Source of the DNA: Planctomycetales bacterium
GTDB lineage: Bacteria; Planctomycetota; Planctomycetia; Pirellulales; Thermoguttaceae
Reading direction: 5' to 3'
NCBI GenBank assembly: GCA_007122045.1
Contig: SKJM01000108.1
Span: 1-8,686 of the forward strand
Length of the DNA: 8,686 nucleotides
This document shows, in pieces, positions 5,856-8,686 of the stretch; the first letter of the stretch is position 1, and each line of letters begins with the position of its first letter. Position numbers and translations under genes: made by a program. The notes beneath the pieces were generated by a model that saw only the letters and a list, made by a program, of their open reading frames with translations, did no database searches and was not told the DNA's origin.

Positions 5856-6587
5856 TTGATCGAATTTCTTTGCCCCAACGGTCACCGGATTCGCTGCCCC
5901 GACGAGCAGGCGGGCCGGGCCGCGAAATGTCCGAAGTGTCGTGTCGCCTTCCGGGTTCCGACCCCCGCCGGCGAACCCCGGCCGCCGGCGGCCGGCCGAG
6001 CGGAGGCGTCGGAGGCCGAGTCCGACGCGCCGCCGCTCCGCGAGGCCCAACCCGCCGAGCGCGAGTTCGACGACGCGATCGAGTTCCTCTGTCCCCACGG
6101 GCACCGCTTGCACGGCCCGGCGCGGTTGCAGGGTCAGCCGGGCGAGTGTCCCACCTGCGGCGTCAAGTTCCGCGTGCCGACGTATGAAGACCTGGGCGAG
6201 GAAGAGGTGCCCGACCAGCCCATCGAAGCCGGGCGAGCCGGCGGGGAGGACGATCTCGATATGGTCCTGCCGGAGGTCGAGGAGGATGCCGACCGTCTCG
6301 CGGCCGAGCCCCTGGCCGAGACGCTCGGTCCGGCGAAGCATCCCACCGCCGAGTTGCTGACGCGCATGTGGGAGTACAAGCAACGCGGAGCGACGCTCGA
6401 AATCCGTCTTTGCAGCGGCGAAACGCTGATCCCCGACCACTTCGCCGCCCGGTCGGCCGCCTCCTCGCATGCCCTGTTGGCGGCCGTCGAGCGGGACGGC
6501 ACCCACACGGTGTACCTGGTGGCGTGGGACGCCGTTCAGCGCGTCCTGCTGCGCGGCGTCAAATCGCTGCCGGAAGAATTCGCGTAG
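5856..6587 (+). CDS. Double zinc-ribbon protein with conserved-looking C-terminal domain, function unknown
   Basis: This gene encodes 243 residues. The start is TTG at 5856: the in-frame codons back to the TAG at 5814 contain no ATG or GTG, and the zinc ribbon begins at residue 2, so a later start would cut it. There is no obvious Shine-Dalgarno site. Two copies of the same module are present: residues 2-35 (IEFLCPNGH...CPKC...FRVP, ligands Cys6, His10, Cys25, Cys28) and 75-108 (IEFLCPHGH...CPTC...FRVP, ligands Cys79, His83, Cys98, Cys101). They are joined by a Pro/Ala/Glu-rich linker. An acidic stretch (111-150) leads to a C-terminal domain of about 80 residues (HPTAELLTRMWEYKQRGATLEI...GVKSLPEEF) that I do not recognise. 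There is no signal peptide or membrane segment, so it is cytoplasmic. Protein binding or metal-dependent regulation is plausible but unproven. It converges with the HDOD gene, 15 nt away. Confidence 0.82.
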   Translation: MIEFLCPNGHRIRCPDEQAGRAAKCPKCRVAFRVPTPAGEPRPPAAGRAEASEAESDAPPLREAQPAEREFDDAIEFLCPHGHRLHGPARLQGQPGECPTCGVKFRVPTYEDLGEEEVPDQPIEAGRAGGEDDLDMVLPEVEEDADRLAAEPLAETLGPAKHPTAELLTRMWEYKQRGATLEIRLCSGETLIPDHFAARSAASSHALLAAVERDGTHTVYLVAWDAVQRVLLRGVKSLPEEFA

Positions 6588-6602
6588 GAACGGGGGCGGC
6601 GG

Positions 6603-8243
6603 TCAGTAGATTTCAATGCTCTTGACGACTCCCGCGGAGGAGCGGGAGGCGTAGACGCAGCGGGAGGCCGCCTCGAGCATATCGGCGGGCGAGAAGTTCC
6701 GGGGCGGCAGGGCGATGGTCGCCGCCCCCACGCTGACGACCACCTCGGGCGCCTCATCCACCCACTGGGCTTCACGCACCCGGCGGCGTAGTTGCCCGGT
6801 CAGGTCGTTTCCGTACTCGACGGCTTGCCGGCGTTCGCAGTCGGGCAGGATCAGGGCGAAGCCGCCCGGCGCGGTGGGGCGGCATAGCGCGCAGTAATGG
6901 TCCAGTTCGCGGCAGGCGCGCTCCAGTTCCCGCAACAGCACTTCGTACCCGGCACTACCCGGCACGAAGTGTTCGTCGTCGGGCGGGTCCAACTGCAGCA
7001 ACAGGAGGCTGAGCGGGTATCGCGAGTTCCGGCATGCGCGGCCGGCCGCGGCCAGGTGTTCGATCAGTTCGCTCTCGGGGCCGGTGCCGTGGCCGGCGTG
7101 CGCCCCGCGGCCGGCGGCCGAACTGTGTGCCTCCGCCGTAGCGGGGCCGGCATCCACGGCGTCCGATGCAACGGCAGGCGCGGCAACAGCGACCGCCGGC
7201 GCGGTTCGATAGCAGGCCACCGCCTCGGTCAGGTCTTCCAGCTCGTCCAGCAACCGTTGCTCCTCGGCCACCGGGCCCTGCTCGTCCCGGCCCCCCACCA
7301 TGCCTTCGGCCACCGATTCCGTGACGGCCGCCAGTTGCCGGTGGGCATGGAGCAGCACGTCGCTGTAATTCAGCCCCTCGGGCAGGTCCAGCGACAGGAC
7401 GTCGGCCAGATGCAGGACCTTGTCTTCGAGCGTTTCGACGAGTTGTTCGAGCTGCGCGTCGGAAAACTCCCGGTAATGGCGGCCGATGATGAGCAGTTCC
7501 GCCAGGGCCTCCGGCCGGCCGCCGGCCAGGAAGCGGGCGAGCAGTTCGGCCAGGTGCAGGATCTGCTGCAAGGGGCTGCGCCCGGCGGCCGCGCCGTCGG
7601 AAGGCCGCAGGCCCTCGCCCCAGGAGACCGCCTCGGCGAGCATGGCGGGCAGATGCCAGCCGGTGAGGATGCGGGCGCTGAGGGCGGTGTGGTCGAAGCC
7701 CATCGTTTCCGCCTCGATGGCCGCCAGATCGAAGTGCCCCTCGTCGACCTTCCGCAGCAGCCGGCAGTAGGGCTCGCCGATCTCCTGGATCAGCAGCAGT
7801 TCGCCCAGGTCTTGCAGCAGGCCGGCCACGAAGGCGTCGTCGCCGGGTATCTGCCAGAGCGCTTCGCTGATCTCGCGTCCGGCCACCGCCTTGGTCAGCG
7901 CGTGCCGCCAATATTGCTCGAGCACGTTCCCTTCGACCCGGGCAAACAACGCCGGCGGCAGGCTGAAGCCGAGCACCAGCATCTTCAACGGCTTGATGCC
8001 CAACAGCGTCAGCGCCTGATTCAAGTCGCTCACCTCGCGGCTGAGCCCGAACAGCGAACTGTTCACCACGCGAAGGATCCTGCCGGTCAAGGCCGGATCG
8101 TTTTCGATGCACTTCTTCAGCGCGTGGGTGTCGACGTGCGGGTTCCCGGTCAACTCCAGCACCTTCATCGCCACGGCCGGGAGGCTGTAAAGCTGCGTTG
8201 CCCGAGAGGCAAGGCGGTCAAGAACGGATACCGTGTTGCTCAT
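6603..8243 (-). CDS. HDOD-domain signalling protein with degenerate GGDEF-like C-terminus
   Basis: This gene encodes 546 residues from ATG 8243 (MSNTVSVLDRLAS), 20 nt after the ilvB stop. The frame is open further upstream, but only as a shadow of ilvB. Residues about 15-210 form an HDOD domain: LPAVAMKVLEL, the NDPALTGRILRVVNSSLFGL block (48-67), LGIKPLKMLVLGF, and the core GLLQDLGELLL at 141-151, where the usual His-Asp is Gln144-Asp145, so metal-dependent hydrolysis is unlikely. Helices to about 345 are followed by an Ala-rich, probably disordered linker (347-390). Residues about 390-546 follow GGDEF-domain topology (LSLLLLQLD; GGFALILPDCERRQAVEYGNDL; VVVSVGAATI; ADMLEAASRCVYASRSSAG), but GG(D/E)EF is replaced by APGGF (458-462) and no RxxD inhibitory site is seen. 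Diguanylate cyclase activity is therefore not expected. HDOD proteins generally act as scaffolds in signalling or gene regulation. Confidence 0.85.
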   Translation of the reverse strand: MSNTVSVLDRLASRATQLYSLPAVAMKVLELTGNPHVDTHALKKCIENDPALTGRILRVVNSSLFGLSREVSDLNQALTLLGIKPLKMLVLGFSLPPALFARVEGNVLEQYWRHALTKAVAGREISEALWQIPGDDAFVAGLLQDLGELLLIQEIGEPYCRLLRKVDEGHFDLAAIEAETMGFDHTALSARILTGWHLPAMLAEAVSWGEGLRPSDGAAAGRSPLQQILHLAELLARFLAGGRPEALAELLIIGRHYREFSDAQLEQLVETLEDKVLHLADVLSLDLPEGLNYSDVLLHAHRQLAAVTESVAEGMVGGRDEQGPVAEEQRLLDELEDLTEAVACYRTAPAVAVAAPAVASDAVDAGPATAEAHSSAAGRGAHAGHGTGPESELIEHLAAAGRACRNSRYPLSLLLLQLDPPDDEHFVPGSAGYEVLLRELERACRELDHYCALCRPTAPGGFALILPDCERRQAVEYGNDLTGQLRRRVREAQWVDEAPEVVVSVGAATIALPPRNFSPADMLEAASRCVYASRSSAGVVKSIEIY

Positions 8244-8263
8244 GCCGTCCGATTTCCACGAGA

Positions 8264-8686
8264 CTATTCCTTGATCAACTCGCCCACGGTCATGCCGGCG
8301 GGGATCATCGGCAGCACGTGTTCCTGGTAGGGCACCTGCACGTCGAGCAGGTAGGGGCCGGGGGCGTCGATCATCTCGCGCAGCCCGTCGAGCAACTCGG
8401 CCTTGTCGCGCACCGACCGGGCCTGCCATTGAAAGCCGCGGGCGATGGCCACGAAGTCGGGGTAGCGGACCTCGGGGGTGATGCCGTCGCCCTGGCCCAG
8501 CGCCTCGGGATCGTCGATCGACCCCAGGTACGTGTGCGCCCGGTTGGCCTGGTGGAAGCGGTCCTCCCACTGCACCACCATACCCAGGTGCATATTGTTC
8601 AGCAGCAGCACCTTCACCGGCAGCTTCTCGCAGTGGGCGGTGGCCATTTCCTGGATGTTCATCTGGAGGCTGCCGTCGCCGTCGAT
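8264..8686 (-). CDS. ilvB: Acetolactate synthase large subunit, C-terminal part (5' end outside window)
   Basis: The visible 140 residues run to the TGA at 8264-8266; the coding start lies beyond the right edge. The first residues, [13 protein letters not shown], and the NN 27-28 residues after the GDG ([18 protein letters not shown]) form the thiamine-diphosphate binding motif GDG...NN. HLGMVxQW and the end of the domain ([22 protein letters not shown]) are typical of acetolactate synthase catalytic subunits, the first shared enzyme of valine, leucine and isoleucine synthesis, which joins pyruvate with pyruvate or 2-oxobutyrate. About a quarter of a usual 560-600 residue subunit is present. 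No ilvN or ilvC follows; the next gene is the HDOD protein. Another ThDP enzyme is possible but less likely. Confidence 0.9.
   Translation of the reverse strand: MDGDGSLQMNIQEMATAHCEKLPVKVLLLNNMHLGMVVQWEDRFHQANRAHTYLGSIDDPEALGQGDGITPEVRYPDFVAIARGFQWQARSVRDKAELLDGLREMIDAPGPYLLDVQVPYQEHVLPMIPAGMTVGELIKE

Noticed and set aside
6897..8330. A plus-strand open frame of 477 codons opposite the HDOD gene
   Set aside because: It is a shadow of the HDOD gene in GC-rich DNA, with Gln/Arg-rich composition and overlap with the 3' end of ilvB as well.
8244..8570. A 109-codon upstream extension of the HDOD reading frame
   Set aside because: It overlaps ilvB in another frame, and its Arg/Gly/Pro-rich sequence has no family features. 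The HDOD domain starts naturally at ATG 8243.

Overview
This window looks like chromosomal DNA from a planctomycete, probably of the Pirellulales type. That is inferred from overall character, not from a marker gene. The DNA is GC-rich. It holds two short proteins with zinc-ribbon (MJ0042-like) N-termini, a large secreted right-handed beta-helix protein, an HDOD signalling protein, and two copies of a GGGGACAGTCCC/TTTTCGCGGC hairpin repeat of a kind I associate from memory with planctomycete genomes. I could not check any of this against a database.

Layout, left to right. (1) 3-398 (+): the C-terminal part of a PD-(D/E)XK nuclease-like protein whose start lies outside the window. (2) 512-3046 (-): a secreted right-handed beta-helix protein, convergent with (1). 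Its frame runs straight through one copy of the hairpin repeat. (3) 3185-4516 (-): an HD-domain phosphohydrolase related to dGTPase/SAMHD1-like (COG1078-type) enzymes. (4) 4517-4763: an intergenic stretch with a perfect 13-bp tandem duplication and a 145-bp MITE-like palindromic element with 10-bp terminal inverted repeats. (5) 4764-5435 (-): a zinc-ribbon protein with several membrane segments. (6) 5436-5855: a 420-bp divergent intergenic region with the second hairpin repeat, lying between two 17-bp direct repeats, and a plausible sigma70-like promoter. (7) 5856-6587 (+): a soluble protein with two zinc ribbons and an apparent TTG start. (8) 6603-8243 (-): an HDOD protein with a C-terminal domain resembling a degenerate GGDEF domain. 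(9) 8264-8686 (-): the C-terminal quarter of an acetolactate synthase large subunit (ilvB), running off the right edge.

The clearest transcription unit is ilvB followed by the HDOD gene, separated by 20 nt on the minus strand. The minus-strand genes at 5435, 4516 and 3046 point the same way, but gaps of 247 and 138 nt, one holding a mobile-like element, argue against a tight operon. No CRISPR array, rRNA, tRNA or transposase gene was seen. The most interesting content is the repeat biology: a polar hairpin element with conserved imperfections, one copy apparently domesticated in frame inside a secreted protein. The ilvB-HDOD-degenerate-GGDEF pairing is the other point of note. I did not find a clear, complete new defence or biosynthetic system.
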